From the NCBI RefSeq assembly GCF_900102695.1, contig NZ_FMVW01000001.1, forward strand, positions 558,001 through 622,000: a stretch of 64,000 nt of DNA, in the 5' to 3' direction. The position numbers were made by a program, and so were the translations under genes. The stretch comes from Afifella marina DSM 2698 (GTDB lineage: Bacteria; Pseudomonadota; Alphaproteobacteria; Rhizobiales; Afifellaceae). The notes beneath the pieces were generated by a model. That model made no database searches, was not told where the DNA came from, and was given only the letters and a program-made list of their open reading frames with translations. How positions within the stretch are numbered: position 1 is the stretch's first letter; every line of letters starts with the position of its first letter. This document shows, in pieces, positions 63,602 through 64,000 of the stretch.

Positions 63602-63862
63602 GCCTATGCCTTCAGTGAAACGGACCGGGATTACGATCAGCGCCAGATCAATTTTGGCCATCAACGGCTTGCCCGGATTTCGTGGGCCCACCTAATCCGA
63701 CTGGACGATCTCTGGAACGCGGTGCGACGGCAACGTCCCGACATCGCGATGACGCTCGACGACAACCACCCGACACTTGGCGCCAGCTGTCTTTATGCGT
63801 TGGTTCTCTATAAGAGGCTTTCCTTACTCTACCTGATACCTGACAAGCGCCTCTTCAAGTGA
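63602..63862 (+). pseudogene. Possible 3' remnant of an SGNH-hydrolase-like gene
   Basis: An open stretch without a start reads ETDRDYDQRQINFGHQRLA...RLDDLWNAVRRQRPDIAMTLDDNHPTLGASCLYALVLYKRL and stops at TGA 63860. The DDNHPTLGASCLYALVLY part resembles the Asp-x-x-His active-site end of SGNH/GDSL hydrolases (DGxHPSxAGxYLAA). No N-terminal part is present: it abuts the GGDEF gene. This is a small fragment and the match is by motif only. Confidence 0.35.
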
Positions 63863-64000
63863 ATTCATGATGGCGTCCAACGGTGCATTTGGCGGGTATC
63901 TAGACGGGATCGGACATAGTCTGAATCTGGCGCGCCGAGCAGTGCGACCAGCAGCCGGCACACCAGAGCCTTCATTTCCAGCGGTAAGTTCTGGTTGGTG
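63863..64000. other. Window end, no feature recognised
   Basis: Last 138 bases. No frame, repeat or RNA was recognised. Confidence 0.3.

Overview
The window reads as chromosome of a GC-rich alphaproteobacterium, most likely a member of the Hyphomicrobiales (Rhizobiales). The basis is the gene set and codon use: a split methylmalonyl-CoA mutase with MeaB, a Rhizobium etli-type asparaginase, GFA, VOC and DUF2252 proteins, and cytochrome c'. No rRNA, tRNA, CRISPR array, integrase or complete insertion sequence was recognised. Genus cannot be decided from this sequence.

Layout. 0-0.9 kb is the 3' part of an oligopeptide-type ABC permease. 0.86-6.3 kb is a tight run of four genes that together look like a cyclic-nucleotide module: an ABC exporter with a degenerate, internally duplicated ATPase half, a cNMP-binding protein, a metallo-beta-lactamase-fold hydrolase and a six-TM class III cyclase. 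An SDR and a zinc asparaginase follow. 8.2-18.1 kb holds MeaB, a YbjQ protein, two tandem paralogues of an unrecognised family with a six-Cys secreted peptide beside them, an AGE-family sugar isomerase with an SDR, and the two methylmalonyl-CoA mutase subunits. 18.5-19.5 kb has two small conserved proteins. 23.2-27.0 kb holds a glutaredoxin-MauE fusion, an M20 peptidase, a LOG-family protein, DUF1413 and DUF1284. 30.8-35.4 kb is a PaoABC-like molybdenum aldehyde oxidoreductase with a divergent TetR regulator. 38.9-45.2 kb holds GFA, a VOC dioxygenase with a divergent LysR, and a three-gene metal-chelate/B12-type ABC importer. 49.0-53.9 kb holds a haloacid dehalogenase, a class IV aminotransferase, two related small secreted proteins and two c-type cytochromes. 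56.3-63.6 kb holds a TonB-like envelope protein, a site-2 protease, DUF2252, and a diguanylate cyclase fed by three periplasmic sensor domains.

Between these ordinary blocks sit five islets, most of them lower in GC or rich in orphan genes. They carry: a WecB-like epimerase facing a TIR-like protein (19.7-22.9 kb); an XRE-ImmA/PIN pair with satellites (27.2-30.6 kb); three unknown genes in a row (35.8-38.8 kb); a solitary type IIG restriction-modification enzyme (45.6-48.9 kb); and a PD-(D/E)XK nuclease-like protein (54.2-56.2 kb). These are the most likely places for new anti-phage or conflict systems. Three non-coding blocks are built from a repeated GC-rich palindromic element.

The strongest candidates for something undescribed are the cNMP/ABC cluster at 0.86-6.3 kb, the TIR-like protein at 21.5-22.9 kb, the 680-residue nuclease-like protein at 54.2 kb, and the paralogue/secreted-peptide cluster at 10.1-12.1 kb.
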